From Streptomyces sp. NRRL S-340 (GTDB lineage Bacteria > Actinomycetota > Actinomycetes > Streptomycetales > Streptomycetaceae), in contig NZ_JOIY01000027.1 of NCBI RefSeq assembly GCF_000720185.1, positions 1 through 64,000 on the forward strand: a DNA stretch of 64,000 nt, in the 5' to 3' direction. The notes below the pieces were generated by a model. That model was not told where the DNA came from and made no database searches. It saw nothing but the letters and a program-made list of their open reading frames with translations. Shown here in pieces: positions 26,165-36,200 of this stretch; positions within the stretch are counted from its first letter, which is position 1, and the number at the start of each line of letters is the position of its first letter. The translations under genes were made by a program, and so were the position numbers.

Positions 26165-27556
26165 ATGGCACCCGGCCTTCCTACCGCCATGGACCGACCG
26201 CACTTCATCGGCATCGGCGGCGCCGGGATGTCGGGCATCGCCAAGATCCTCGCGCAGCGCGGCGCCCGGGTGGCCGGCAGCGACGCCAAGGAGTCGGCGA
26301 CCGCCGGGGCGCTGCGCGCGCTGGGCGTCACCGTGCACATCGGGCACGCGGCGGACCACCTCGCCGCCGACGCGACCTGCGTCGTCGTCTCCTCGGCGAT
26401 CCGCGCGGACAACCCGGAGCTGGTCCGGGCGGCCGAACTGGGCATCCCGGCCGTCCACCGCTCGGACGCCCTGGCCGCCCTGATGGACGGCCTGCGCCCG
26501 ATCGCGGTGGCCGGCACCCACGGCAAGACCACCACCACCTCGATGCTGGCGGTCTGCCTGACCGAGCTGGGCCTGGAACCGTCGTACGCCATCGGCGGCG
26601 ACCTGGACGCCCCCGGTTCCAACGCGCTGCACGGCGAGGGCGACATCTTCGTCGCCGAGGCGGACGAATCGGACCGCAGCTTCCACAAGTACGCGCCCGA
26701 GGTCGCCATCGTCCTCAACGTCGAACTGGACCACCACGCCAACTACGCCTCGATCGACGAGATCTACGAGTCCTTCGAGACCTTCGCCGGGAAGATCGTC
26801 CCCGGCGGCACGCTGGTGATCGCCGCCGACCACGAGGGCGCGCGCGAGCTGACCCGGCGCCTGGCCGGATCGGTGCGGACGGTGACGTACGGCGAGTCCG
26901 CCGACGCCGACGTGCGCATCCTGTCCGTGGTGCCGCAGGGCCTCAAGAGCGAGGTCACCGTCGTGCTGGACGGCACCGAGCTGACCTTCACGGTCTCCGT
27001 GCCCGGCCGCCACTACGCCCACAACGCCGTCGCCGCGCTCGCCGCCGGCGCGGCCCTCGGCATCCCGGCCGCCGAACTGGCCCCCGCCCTGGCCGCCTAC
27101 ACCGGCGTCAAGCGGCGCCTCCAGCTCAAGGGCGAGGCCGCCGGCGTCCAGGTGATCGACTCCTACGCCCACCACCCCACCGAGATGACCGCCGACCTGG
27201 AGGCGATGCGCGCCGCCGCGGGCGACGCCCGGATCCTGGTCGTCTTCCAGCCGCACCTCTTCTCCCGCACCCAGGAACTGGGCAAGGAGATGGGCCAGTC
27301 GCTCGCCCTCGCCGACGCCTCCGTCGTCCTGGACATCTACCCGGCCCGCGAGGACCCCGTCCCGGGCGTCACCAGCGAACTGATCATCGCCTCCGCCCGG
27401 GCCGCCGGCGCCGACGTCACCGCGGTCCACGACAAGACCGAGATCCCCGACGTGATCGCGGGAATGGCCAAGCCCGGTGATCTCGTTCTCACCATGGGCG
27501 CGGGCGACGTCACCGACCTCGGGCCGCGCATCCTGGACCGACTGCAGCAGAACTGA
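26165..27556 (+). CDS. murC: UDP-N-acetylmuramate--L-alanine ligase
   Basis: Adds the first amino acid of the peptidoglycan stem peptide in the cytoplasm, using ATP. The 463-residue protein has FIGIGGAGMSGIAKIL (UDP-binding, about 11-26), the ATP loop GTHGKTTTTSML (about 118-129), the EADESDRSF metal-site segment and YAHHPTEMTADL in the C-terminal domain, all standard for MurC. ATG 26165 follows a GGGGAGA ribosome site. The gene lies outside the main division and cell-wall cluster, as I remember for S. coelicolor. msrB follows 19 bp downstream. Confidence 0.97.
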   Translation: MAPGLPTAMDRPHFIGIGGAGMSGIAKILAQRGARVAGSDAKESATAGALRALGVTVHIGHAADHLAADATCVVVSSAIRADNPELVRAAELGIPAVHRSDALAALMDGLRPIAVAGTHGKTTTTSMLAVCLTELGLEPSYAIGGDLDAPGSNALHGEGDIFVAEADESDRSFHKYAPEVAIVLNVELDHHANYASIDEIYESFETFAGKIVPGGTLVIAADHEGARELTRRLAGSVRTVTYGESADADVRILSVVPQGLKSEVTVVLDGTELTFTVSVPGRHYAHNAVAALAAGAALGIPAAELAPALAAYTGVKRRLQLKGEAAGVQVIDSYAHHPTEMTADLEAMRAAAGDARILVVFQPHLFSRTQELGKEMGQSLALADASVVLDIYPAREDPVPGVTSELIIASARAAGADVTAVHDKTEIPDVIAGMAKPGDLVLTMGAGDVTDLGPRILDRLQQN

Positions 27557-27575
27557 GCGAAGGGGCTGAGGGCTC

Positions 27576-27983
27576 ATGGCGTACGACGTGGACAAGCCGG
27601 ACGAGCAGTGGCGTGAGGAGCTGAACCCGGCCGAGTACGCCGTGCTGCGCCAGGCCGCGACGGAGCCCGCCTTCACCGGCGAGTACACCGACACCAAGAC
27701 CAGGGGTGTCTACTCCTGCCGGGCCTGCGGCGCGGAGCTGTTCACCTCCGACACCAAGTTCGAGTCCCACTGCGGCTGGCCGTCCTTCTACGACCCGAAG
27801 GACACCGACGCGGTGGAACTCCTCCAGGACCGTTCGCACGGGATGGTGCGCACCGAGGTGCGCTGCGCCCGCTGCGGGTCGCATCTCGGGCACGTGTTCG
27901 AGGGTGAGGGGTACCCCACCCCGACCGACCAGCGGTACTGCATCAACAGCATCTCGCTGCGGCTGACGCCCGCCGAGGGCTGA
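27576..27983 (+). CDS. msrB: Peptide-methionine (R)-S-oxide reductase
   Basis: Repairs oxidised methionine (R-sulfoxide) in proteins. The 135-residue MsrB has both zinc-binding pairs, CRACG and CARCG. It also has the substrate-binding HCGWPSFYDP and GHVFEGEGYPTPTDQRYCIN, which includes the catalytic Cys. The signature is complete and the length normal. It starts at ATG 27576, 19 bp after murC, and the two are probably cotranscribed. A small hairpin ends the unit. Confidence 0.96.
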   Translation: MAYDVDKPDEQWREELNPAEYAVLRQAATEPAFTGEYTDTKTRGVYSCRACGAELFTSDTKFESHCGWPSFYDPKDTDAVELLQDRSHGMVRTEVRCARCGSHLGHVFEGEGYPTPTDQRYCINSISLRLTPAEG

Positions 27984-28001
27984 GCCGGGGCCGGGCGGAA
28001 G

Positions 28002-28020
28002 GCGCCGTCCCGGGCGGCGC
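28002..28020 (+). terminator. Hairpin terminator after msrB
   Basis: A 6-bp GCGCCG/CGGCGC stem with a 7-nt loop, preceded by AAG and followed by TTT, 18 bp after the msrB stop. Confidence 0.55.
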
Positions 28021-28136
28021 TTTGCGGTGGCCTGCCGTGGTGGGACAATGGCCACGGTGGGACAATATGGGACATTGGTGGCGTCGTCGGCGCCACCGGT
28101 TGTTTCGCCGCATCTCCGCAGAGGCGGGTGGAAGAC

Positions 28137-28505
28137 ATGGGCACAGCGTCCAACGTCGTACTGGCCATGGCTCCGCACGTGTGGGCCACGCTCGGTGCCT
28201 TCATCGGCGGGCTCGTCATCGTGGTGGCGCTCGTCTGGGCCGTCAGCATGGGCATCGGTGTGATGCGCCGCGAGCCGGATCGGCCCGAGACGTCCGAACA
28301 GCCGCACCTGCCGGTCACCGGCGCCGTCGAGGAGATCAGCGAGAGGCGCGAGCCCGACGAGGTGCACTGCGGCGACGACGGCAAGCGGCTCCTGCCGCAC
28401 GAGCTGCACGCCGCGAGCACCCGGCGCAGCCAGGACCAGCACCGCAGCCGCTGGGCTCCGGGCAGCAGCGGATCCTTCGGCAGCGGGGGACCCGGCCGTA
28501 CCTGA
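28137..28505 (+). CDS. DUF6479-type single-span membrane protein
   Basis: A 122-residue protein with one membrane helix (LGAFIGGLVIVVALVWAVSM, about 20-39). A polar cytoplasmic tail follows, with basic residues right after the helix and a Gly/Ser end (about 107-122). The arrangement matches the small Streptomyces DUF6479 family, whose function is unknown. I chose ATG 28137, preceded by GTGGAAG; GTG 28128 is an alternative that adds three residues. Confidence 0.75.
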   Translation: MGTASNVVLAMAPHVWATLGAFIGGLVIVVALVWAVSMGIGVMRREPDRPETSEQPHLPVTGAVEEISERREPDEVHCGDDGKRLLPHELHAASTRRSQDQHRSRWAPGSSGSFGSGGPGRT

Positions 28506-28622
28506 CCGGGCCTGCCGGCCGCGCCGTCCACGCGTCCGTACGCAACACACGCGCGCCGTGCCGAACGGCGCGCGTGACACGTCCGGCCGGCGGCGCACAT
28601 GCCGCACACGGCGCCGCGTGCG

Positions 28623-28850
28623 TACACCGGGCCGGCGAGCGGGTGCCGCACTCCTACCATGGCCTTCGCGCAGCGTGCCGGTAGGCGCGGCCGTGTACGT
28701 GCACCGGGTCGGAGAGGCGGGTGCCGTACCCGTACCACGGGCTCCGTGTACCGCGCCGGTACGCGGGCGGTGCGTGCACCGGGTCGGGCGAGCACGCGCC
28801 GCACCCGTGGCGCGGGCCTCCACGCACCGCGTCCCGGGCGGGTTCATCCC
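28623..28850. repeat. Three imperfect ~76-bp tandem units in a 585-bp gene-free region
   Basis: Between 28506 and 29090 there is no supportable gene. Inside it, units begin at 28623, 28700 and 28775, each opening with TACACCGGG or TGCACCGGG and sharing GCGGGTGCCGNAC, CGTACCACGG-like and GCCGGTACGCGGG-like blocks. Units 1 and 2 match best; unit 3 is more diverged. The role is unknown. It may be a decayed coding or regulatory duplication. Confidence 0.5.
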
Positions 28851-29090
28851 GTGACCGGGCGGGCGCGCCCGGTGCACCGTCACCACCTCGCACCGCACCC
28901 GGTGTGACGGCCGAAGCCGCCGCGCCGGGTGCGGTGTCGTGCCCGGCGCGGCGGCCCCTCGACGGCCGCGCCCCGCACGGGTGCTGCAATCCTGCCGCAA
29001 TCACGGGCGTCTAGACTCTCTCCGCAACGGCCCGCGCGACCGTGGCCGAGAGCGGGCAGCTACTGCCAGACCCGAAGGGTATGCGGCGTT

Positions 29091-30263
29091 TTGATACGCA
29101 TAGATTCAGTCACCAAGCGGTATCCGGACGGCACGGTGGCTGTCGACCGGCTCTCGCTGGAGATACCGGACCGCTCGATCACCGTTCTCGTCGGGCCGTC
29201 CGGCTGCGGCAAGACCACCACCCTGCGCATGATCAACCGCATGGTCGAGCCGAGCGAGGGCCGCATCCTCCTCGACGGCGCCGACGTCAAGGAACAGCCC
29301 GTCAACACCCTGCGCCGGTCGATGGGTTACGTCATCCAGAACGCCGGGCTCTTCCAGCACCGCACCATCGTCGACAACATCGCCACCGTGCCCCGGCTGC
29401 TGGGCTGGGGCAAGCAGAAGTCCCGTGCGCGCGCGGTGGAGTTGATGGAGCGCGTCGGCCTCGACCCCGCCCTCGCCAAGCGCTACCCCTACCAGCTGTC
29501 GGGCGGCCAGCAGCAACGCGTCGGCGTGGCGCGGGCGCTCGCCGCGGACCCGCCGGTGCTGCTCATGGACGAGCCGTTCTCCGCCGTGGACCCGGTGGTG
29601 CGCAAGGGCCTCCAGGAGGAGCTGCTGCGCATCCAGGACGAGCTGGGCAAGACCATCGTCTTCGTCACCCACGACATCGACGAGGCCATCAGGCTGGGCA
29701 CCATGGTCGCGGTGCTGCGCACCGGCGGCCGGCTCGCCCAGTACGCCCCGCCCGCCGAGCTGCTGACCCACCCCGCCGACGCCTTCGTCGAGGACTTCCT
29801 CGGCACCGACCGAGGCATCCGCCGGCTGTCCTTCTTCGGCACCGCGGAACTGGAACTGCTCACCTCGCCGATCGTCGCCGTGGACTCCACCGCCGAGCAG
29901 ATCGCCGCCCGCGCGAGGGCCGACGTGCCCTACCTCCTCGTCACCGGCCTCGACGGCCGCCCGCTCGGCTGGAGCGAGCCCGGCGACCTGACGGGCGGCC
30001 GGATCGACCCGGCCCGGCTGCTGCCCCACGGGCGGCCCTTCGTGCGGGGCGGCGAGTCCCTGCGCGCCGCCCTGGACTGCGCCGTGCTCTCGCCGACCGG
30101 CTGGGCGGTCGGCGTGGACGACACCGGCCGCGCGGTCGGCGTGGTCTCGCAGCAGACCATCGGCGCGGCCATCCGCGCCGCGCACGCCGGGGGCCCTGCG
30201 AACGCAGAAGGGCGCACGGAGGCCGGCGAGCACGCCGGCGCGGACGCCAAGGCCGTCCGGTGA
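29091..30263 (+). CDS. OpuC-type ABC transporter ATPase with CBS domains
   Basis: The ATP-binding subunit of an importer of the glycine betaine/choline/carnitine (OpuC/ProV-like) family, 390 residues. Walker A is GPSGCGKTTTLRM, the signature is LSGGQQQRVGVARAL, Walker B is VLLMDEPFSAVDP and the switch is VTHDIDEAIRLG. The C-terminal 120 residues carry a pair of CBS-like motifs (VPYLLVTGLDGRPLGW and TGWAVGVDDTGRAVGVVSQQ), as in ionic-strength-sensing OpuA/OpuC ATPases. The start is a TTG at 29091; the frame upstream is not protein-like. Its stop overlaps the next gene's GTG. Substrate class is inferred from family; see the binding protein at 36617 and the lyase at 37591. Confidence 0.9.
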   Translation: MIRIDSVTKRYPDGTVAVDRLSLEIPDRSITVLVGPSGCGKTTTLRMINRMVEPSEGRILLDGADVKEQPVNTLRRSMGYVIQNAGLFQHRTIVDNIATVPRLLGWGKQKSRARAVELMERVGLDPALAKRYPYQLSGGQQQRVGVARALAADPPVLLMDEPFSAVDPVVRKGLQEELLRIQDELGKTIVFVTHDIDEAIRLGTMVAVLRTGGRLAQYAPPAELLTHPADAFVEDFLGTDRGIRRLSFFGTAELELLTSPIVAVDSTAEQIAARARADVPYLLVTGLDGRPLGWSEPGDLTGGRIDPARLLPHGRPFVRGGESLRAALDCAVLSPTGWAVGVDDTGRAVGVVSQQTIGAAIRAAHAGGPANAEGRTEAGEHAGADAKAVR

Positions 30264-30976
30264 ACCGCTTCTTCGACCTGCCGAGCGACCTCCAGCACAG
30301 CTGGTTCGGCCTGATCGGACTGCACCTGCGCGAGGCGCTGCTGCCCGTCCTCGCGGGCCTCGTCGCCTCCCTGCCGATCGCCCAGCTGTGTGTGCGCTTC
30401 CGCTGGCTCTACCCGCCGGTGCTCGGCCTGACGACGGTGCTGTACGCCGTCCCGTCCCTGGCCTTCATCGTCTTCCTCATCGACTACACCGGCCAGACCG
30501 AGCTGACCGTCATGATCCCGCTGGCCGTCTACAGCCTGGTCGTGCTCGTCCCGGCCATCGTCGACGGCGTCCGCGCGGTGCCGCAGGAGACGCTGGCCGC
30601 CGCCACCGCCCTGGGACTGGGTCCCGTACGGCGTTATTTCCAGGTGCAGTTGCCGATCGCGGTGCCCGCCGTCTTCGCCGGGCTGCGCGTGGCCACCGTG
30701 TCCAGCATCTCCCTGGTCAGCGTCGGCATGCTCATCGGCAACCAGGGCGCCCTCGGCAACCTGCTCAACGACGCGAACATCTACCACCGGCCCGAGCTGG
30801 CGGTGAACTCCGTGGTCACCACCGCCGTCCTGGCCATCCTCGTCGACGCGGTGCTGGTCGGCGTACGGTTCCTGCTGACCCCGTGGATGCCGCGCGGCAC
30901 CAGCCGCCGCGGGCCCCGGACCGCCGAGGAGCGGCCGGAGCCGGCCGTGTCCGTACGGGAGGACGCCGCCCGGTGA
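30260..30976 (+). CDS. OpuC-type ABC transporter permease 1
   Basis: A 238-residue inner-membrane permease with about six helices. The binding-protein-dependent transport loop is ALGLGPVRRYFQVQLPIAVP, with the family GxxG spacing around residues 110-130. The upstream helix region PVLGLTTVLYAVPSLAFIVF is typical of OpuCB/ProW-like permeases. The GTG start overlaps the stop of the ATPase gene (GTGA), and the stop in turn overlaps the start of the second permease. No binding domain is fused to it, unlike some OpuC permeases. Confidence 0.9.
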   Translation: MNRFFDLPSDLQHSWFGLIGLHLREALLPVLAGLVASLPIAQLCVRFRWLYPPVLGLTTVLYAVPSLAFIVFLIDYTGQTELTVMIPLAVYSLVVLVPAIVDGVRAVPQETLAAATALGLGPVRRYFQVQLPIAVPAVFAGLRVATVSSISLVSVGMLIGNQGALGNLLNDANIYHRPELAVNSVVTTAVLAILVDAVLVGVRFLLTPWMPRGTSRRGPRTAEERPEPAVSVREDAAR

Positions 30977-31641
30977 ACGTACTGCACTTCGTCAACGCCT
31001 TCTTCAGCGACAGCGCCCACTGGCACGGCTACGACGGCATCCCCACGCGCCTGGCCGAGCACCTGCGCTACTGCCTGATCGCGCTCGGCGTCGCCGCCGC
31101 CATCGGGCTGCCGGTCGGCCTGGTCACCGGGCACTACGGGCGCGGCGGCAACGTCCTCGCGTTCCTGGCCACCGCCGGACGGGCGCTGCCCAGTTTCGGC
31201 CTGCTGGTGCTGATGACCACGCTGGCCGGCTTCGGCCTGGTCCCCGTCATGGTCCCGCTGGTCGTCCTCGCCGTCCCGCCGATCCTGGTGACCACCTACG
31301 AGTCGATGCGCTCGGTCGACCCGTCGCCGGTGGACGCGGCGCGGGGCATGGGCATGCAGGAGTCGCGGATCCTCTTCCGTGTCGAACTGCCGGTCGCGCT
31401 CCCGCTGATCCTCAGCGGCCTGCGCTCGGGCGCCATCCAGATCGTCTCCACGGCGACCATCGCCGCCTACGTCGGCATCGGCGGCCTCGGCCGCTACGTC
31501 ATCGACGGTCTCTACCAGCGCAACTACGAGAAAGTGGTGGGCGGCGCCAGCCTGGTCGCGGCGCTGGCGCTCGCCACGCTGCTGCTGTTCTGGGCCGCGG
31601 CCCGGCTCACGGTGTCCCGGGGCGTGCGGCGCGGTACCTGA
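30973..31641 (+). CDS. OpuC-type ABC transporter permease 2
   Basis: A 222-residue permease, paralogous to the one before it. Six hydrophobic segments are visible, with the EAA-type loop ARGMGMQESRILFRVELPVA and AAYVGIGGLGRYVIDG near the C terminus. The GTG start at 30973 overlaps the preceding stop (GTGA). The two permeases and the ATPase would form the membrane complex. The solute-binding protein is not in this operon but about 5 kb downstream, beyond a divergent conservon. A strong hairpin ends the operon. Confidence 0.9.
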   Translation: MNVLHFVNAFFSDSAHWHGYDGIPTRLAEHLRYCLIALGVAAAIGLPVGLVTGHYGRGGNVLAFLATAGRALPSFGLLVLMTTLAGFGLVPVMVPLVVLAVPPILVTTYESMRSVDPSPVDAARGMGMQESRILFRVELPVALPLILSGLRSGAIQIVSTATIAAYVGIGGLGRYVIDGLYQRNYEKVVGGASLVAALALATLLLFWAAARLTVSRGVRRGT

Positions 31642-31648
31642 CGGAGCC

Positions 31649-31681
31649 GACCGGGCGGGCCGTGCCACGACCCGCCCGGTC
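31649..31681. terminator. Hairpin terminator, ABC operon/conservon
   Basis: A perfect 11-bp stem (31649-31659, GACCGGGCGGG, with 31671-31681) with an 11-nt loop, between the convergent permease and conservon GTPase genes. It is probably bidirectional. Confidence 0.75.
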
Positions 31682-31731
31682 ACCTCGCGTCAGCGTGCCG
31701 GCCGGTGAGGCGGTCGCCCCGGTGTCTGGGG

Positions 31732-32340
31732 TCACGCCTCGGTCCGGGCCAGCGCCAGCTCCAGTACGACCAGCAGCGCGTCGCGCACCGAGCCGCGTTC
31801 CCGTGCGTCGAAGACGACCACCGGGACGTGCTCGGAGACGTCGAGCGCCCAGCGGACCTCCTCCATGGAGTGGTCCACCCGCCCGTCGAAGGCGTTGAGC
31901 GCCACCGCGAACGGGATCCGCCGGTGCTCGAAGTAGTCGACGGCCGCGTAGCAGTCGTCCAGACGGCGGGTGTCGACGATGACGAGTCCGCCGACCGCGC
32001 CCTCCACGATGTCGTCCCACATGAAGCCGAACCGTTCCTGGCCGGGTGTGCCGAACAGGTACAGCTTCAGCGTCGGGTCGATGGTGATGCACCCGAAGTC
32101 CATGGCGACCGTGGTGGTCGTCTTGCGCGGGGTGTGGGTGAGGTCGTCGACGCCCGCGGCGACCTCGGTGATGGCCGCTTCGGTGGTCAGCGGCTCGATC
32201 TCGGAGATGGAGCCGACCGCGGTGGTCTTCCCCACGCCGAAGCCGCCCGCGATCACCATCTTGACCGGCAGCGGCGGCCGCACGGCGCTCTGGCCGGCCG
32301 CCGCGGCGGTGCCGCGGGCGAGTTGTTCAGTCGGTGTCAC
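31732..32340 (-). CDS. cvnD: Conservon GTP-binding protein (CvnD)
   Basis: A 202-residue small GTPase of the Streptomyces conservon (Cvn) type. The P-loop is GGFGVGKTT (about 32-40), switch II is FGTPGQERF, and the base-recognition motif is a variant, ALNAFDG, in place of NKxD. In characterised conservons, CvnD is the signalling output of a membrane complex that resembles G-protein-coupled receptor systems. GTG 32340 lies inside the last codons of the DUF742 gene (14-bp overlap); the same frame is open to 32379. It is the last gene of a four-gene operon. Confidence 0.92.
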   Translation of the reverse strand: MTPTEQLARGTAAAAGQSAVRPPLPVKMVIAGGFGVGKTTAVGSISEIEPLTTEAAITEVAAGVDDLTHTPRKTTTTVAMDFGCITIDPTLKLYLFGTPGQERFGFMWDDIVEGAVGGLVIVDTRRLDDCYAAVDYFEHRRIPFAVALNAFDGRVDHSMEEVRWALDVSEHVPVVVFDARERGSVRDALLVVLELALARTEA

Positions 32341-32743
32341 GGAGTACTCCCCGGGAGTCGGGGATGGCCCGCAGGCCATCGATAACCCTGCGCAGGACGG
32401 AGGCGTCGTGGATCACGCCGGAGTCGGGCACGTGCACCGTCAGCTGCCCCGCGGCGCGCAGGTCCTCGGTGAGGACCCGCACCACGTTGAGGTGCAGCCG
32501 CAGCCGGGCCGCGAGTTCCGCGACGGACAGCGGCAGGCGGCAGGCGGCGATGATGTCGTGCTGCTCGAAGGAGAGACCGCCCAGCGCCGCGAGCCCGGCG
32601 GCGGTGGCCACCACCTGGGTCTCCACGGGCACCGGCCGGCCGGAGGCGGTGGGCGCCACCCGGCCGGCCGTGACCAGGAACGGGCGCACGGCGGGGGCGG
32701 GGCCCACCGGGTCTCCTCCCGGGGGCGGGGAGCCGTCCGCCAT
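32327..32743 (-). CDS. cvnC: Conservon DUF742 protein (CvnC)
   Basis: A 138-residue DUF742 protein. After a Pro/Gly-rich start it has VRPFLVTAGRVAPTA, LSFEQHDIIAACRLPLSVAE and LRLHLNVVRVLTEDL, a winged-helix-like arrangement typical of CvnC. It probably links the histidine kinase-like protein to the GTPase; its biochemical role is unknown. ATG 32743 follows a purine-rich ribosome site (GGAAGGAAG), 35 bp after the roadblock gene. Confidence 0.92.
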   Translation of the reverse strand: MADGSPPPGGDPVGPAPAVRPFLVTAGRVAPTASGRPVPVETQVVATAAGLAALGGLSFEQHDIIAACRLPLSVAELAARLRLHLNVVRVLTEDLRAAGQLTVHVPDSGVIHDASVLRRVIDGLRAIPDSRGVLRDTD

Positions 32744-32778
32744 GGGTTCTTCTTCCTTCCTCGACCGGCGGTGACCGG

Positions 32779-33255
32779 TCAGCGCGCCGAGGCGGCGCCG
32801 ACGTTGTTCTTCAGTTCGAGGACGAGCTGCGGGCTGAGCGCGGCACCGGCGCGGTTGGCGAACAGCGTCATCTCGTAGGCGATGTTGCCGAGCTTGGCCT
32901 CCTTGTCGGTGACCACGCCGAGCACCGCGCCGCTGCCGATCGCGGACACCAGGACGTGACCGCCCTCCAGGTCGATGATGACCTTGTTGAGCGCACCGAG
33001 GCGGTAGTTGCCGGAGGCGCCGGCGGCCAGGCTGGTGATGCCGGAGACGATCGCGGCCAGCCGCTCGGAGTCGGCGTGCTCGCGCAACTGCGAGACGGCG
33101 ATCAGCAGTCCGTCGGAGGAGACGGCGATGGCGTCGACGACACCGGCGGTCTCGGTCGCGAAGCGGTTCAGCAGCCAGGTGAAGTCGGCTGCGGCGGCCC
33201 GCAGATCGGTCGGCGTGGTGCCTCCCGTCGGAGTGTCACCTGTCGACGTGCTCAC
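32779..33255 (-). CDS. cvnB: Conservon roadblock/LC7 protein (CvnB)
   Basis: A 158-residue roadblock/LC7-domain protein. FTWLLNRFATETAGVVDAIAVSSDGLLIAVS, LAAIVSGITSLAAG and VLVSAIGSGAVLGVV are the family's strand-helix blocks. In known conservons, CvnB acts with the GTPase as a regulator or activator. The GTG start at 33255 overlaps the stop of the kinase gene (GTGA), so they are translationally coupled. Confidence 0.93.
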   Translation of the reverse strand: MSTSTGDTPTGGTTPTDLRAAAADFTWLLNRFATETAGVVDAIAVSSDGLLIAVSQLREHADSERLAAIVSGITSLAAGASGNYRLGALNKVIIDLEGGHVLVSAIGSGAVLGVVTDKEAKLGNIAYEMTLFANRAGAALSPQLVLELKNNVGAASAR

Positions 33256-36200
33256 TGCTCGGCTCCTTCCGGGAGGTCGTTCTGGTACTGCGAGTCGGGG
33301 GTGTCGGGGGTGGTGGGGCGTGGGGCGGTCGGTTCCCCGGTGGTCGGGTGCGCGGTGGCGGCCGGGGTGGTCCGGGCGCCCGCGCGGGGGCCGGTACGGC
33401 TGTCCGGGGCGGGGTCGGCGGGCTCGGCGGGGCCGTTCGGGCCGCCGGCGGGCGGTGGGTCCGCGGGGGTCCCGCCCGGGACGCGGGCGGGGGTGCCGGC
33501 GGGACGGGCGCCGGTGTCGCGGTGGGCGCGCTCCACGGCGGCCTCGAACTCCTCCAGGGCGGACCGCACGGCGTCGGCGTCGGCGGGCCGTGCGCTCTCG
33601 CGGGCGCTCGGGGAGGGGCCGCCGGCGGCGCGCAGGGTCGCGCCGCGCACCCGCCGGCGCAGCGGACGGGAGGCCGGCGCCTGACCGGGCCCCGCCTGAC
33701 CCGGCACCGTCCGGCCGGACGCCGCTTGCGCCGGGTCGGTCTCCTTGCGGGCCCGGGGGATGAACGGGGTCCGCCCCGCGGGCGGCCCGACGGCGGGTTG
33801 CGAGCCTGGGGCCGATGCCGATGCCGATGTCGATGCCGATTCCGATGCCGGGCGAGCGGTCTGGTCCCGGACTGCGGCCGGTTCGGGGTCTGCGGCCTGA
33901 TCCCGGCGTCCGGCGGGTTGCTCGCGTGCGGCCTGTTCCGGGCTTACGGCCGGTTCCGGGCGTGTGGTCCGTTCCGGGCGTTCGTCCGGTTCCCGGACCG
34001 CGGCTGTTCCTGGATTCGTGGCCGTGTCCGGGGCTCCGGCCGGTTCCGGCCCCTCGGTCGTCTCCGCGTCGGACGCGGCGGGAGACGTCTCGCGCCGGGG
34101 GAGGCGGCGGGGGAGCGCGCCGGGTTCGTCGCCGGTGTCCGCGGCGGGCTCCGGTACCACGGCGGTGGACGGTCTCGGCCCGGTGGTCTCGACGGCGCCG
34201 GCGCCCGGGGACCCGGCCGCGGCCTCGCCGCCGGTTCCGTTCCGCTCCGCCGCCGTCGCCTCGCTCGCGGCCCGGTCCGCCGGAGCGTCGCCGCCGGAGG
34301 CCGCCGCCCCCGGGGGCAGCAGCAGGGCGGAGGGGATCGTGACCTCGGCCGTGACACCGCCGCCCGCCGTGCGGGTGAGGGTGACCCCGACCTCCCAGCG
34401 ACGGGCCAGCGTGCCCACCACGAACAGGCCGAGCACCTTCGTCGGCACCACGTCGAGGCGTTCGCGGCGGATCAGGCGGGCGTTCTCCTCGGCGAGGCGT
34501 TCGGCGCTCATGCCGAGGCCGTGGTCGGTGACCGCGATCGAGGCGCCCTTGGCGTCCGAGCGCACCGTCACCTCGACGGGACTGCCCGCGGGGGAGAACG
34601 CCACCGCGTTCTCCAGGAGTTCGGCCACCATCAGCGTGAGGTCGCCGATGACGTCCGGCGCGACCATGATCTCGGTCCCGGCGTACAGCCGGACCCGTTG
34701 GTAGCCCTCGATCTGGCCGAGCGCGGCGCGCACCACGTTGGTCAGCGCGGTGGGGCCGGAGTCCAGGACGGCCTCGCGGATGCCGGCCAGCAGCATCAGG
34801 CTGTCGGCGTTGCGGCGCAGGCGCACGGCGATGTGGTCGATGGAGTAGAGGCGTTCGAGCAGGGCAGGATCCGTCTCGCCGCGCTCGACGGCGTCGATCA
34901 GCGCGAGCTGACGGGTGGTGAGGTTGCTGACCCGCCGGCCGACGTTGCCGAACATCTCGGCGACGTTGCGGCGGCTGAGCACCTGGCGCTCCAGCAGCGC
35001 CGCGGCCGTGCTCTGCACCTGGTTGAACGCCGCCGCCAGGTCGCCGATCTCGTCGCGCGCGGTGACGGGCACGTCCTTCAGGCGCGGCGGCCCGCTGTCG
35101 TCGGAGTCGTCGTCGGCGACCCGGGCGAGTTCCCGTCCGGTGGCGGCGGACACCTCCTGCGCGGCCCCGGTGAGCGCCTGCACCGGCCGGACCACCGAGC
35201 GGCGCACGGCCACCGAGAAGCCGAGCCAGAGGAGGAAGCCGAACAGGGCGGCGGCCAGCAGCCCGGCGGCCCGCCACCACGCGTCGGCCGAGGCGTCGTC
35301 GGCCGAGCCGGCGATCTCGCCGATGAGCGAGGAGGCGATCTTCAGCCGGGCGGCGGCCTGTTCGGGATAGGAGGGGTAGTCGCCCAGCGCGTCCTGGAAG
35401 GCGCGACGGATCTGGTCCGGGGTGTTCGCCTGCAGACTGCTCGGGTCGATCCGGAGTTCGGCGTACGCCTCGGCGATCCGGCGCTGCGCGGGGGTGTGCT
35501 CCATCTCCGCGAGCCGGTCGGCCTGCGCGGCGGTGGCGAACCGGGCGAAGCGGTCGGCCTGGTAGGTGTACAGCTCGTAGGAGCCGACCGCGCCGGTGAA
35601 CTCGATGAGCGCGTTGGTGTCGCCGGTCGTCGCCGAGAACACGCTGGTCTCGAAGGAGCTGTGCGCGGCGTCGGCGCGCAGCAGGGAGTCCAGCAGGTTG
35701 CCGGTGAAGGTGGCCGCCAGGGCCGCGTTCCGGTCGAGGCCGAGACCGTCGATCAGGTTCTTCGCGGCGCCCGTGTAGGCCGGGTCGATGTTGTCGGCGG
35801 GCAGGTAGCCCTGCTCCACGGTGTCGCGCAGGCTGCTCAGGCCCTCGATCTCCCTCAGCGCCTGCGCCTCGGTGCCGGGCAGCCGGTCGCCGAAGGCGTG
35901 CCGTACCACGGCCACCTGGGCGTCGACCGCCGCCTGCGCCGTGCGGTAGGCGGCGGCGGAGGGCCGGGCGCCGATGCCCTGGGCCTCGTAGCGCACCGAG
36001 AGCAGGACGGCCTGCTGGTGCTCGGCCTCCACCCGGTCGACGAGCACCGCGACCTGGGCGCTGTCCCGTACCAGCCGGGCCGCGGCGGCCGCGTCCCTGG
36101 CCTGGCCGACCTGGTCGGCGATGAGGTAGGCGAGCAGCAGACCGACCACGGTGAGCGGGACGCCGACCAGGACGTTGAGTTTGCGCCGGAAGGGCCAGCG

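Noticed and set aside
28558..28907. Overlapping short frames in the repeat-containing gap before the OpuC operon
   Set aside because: All are Arg/Pro/Thr-rich in every frame, which fits GC-rich repeat DNA rather than genes.
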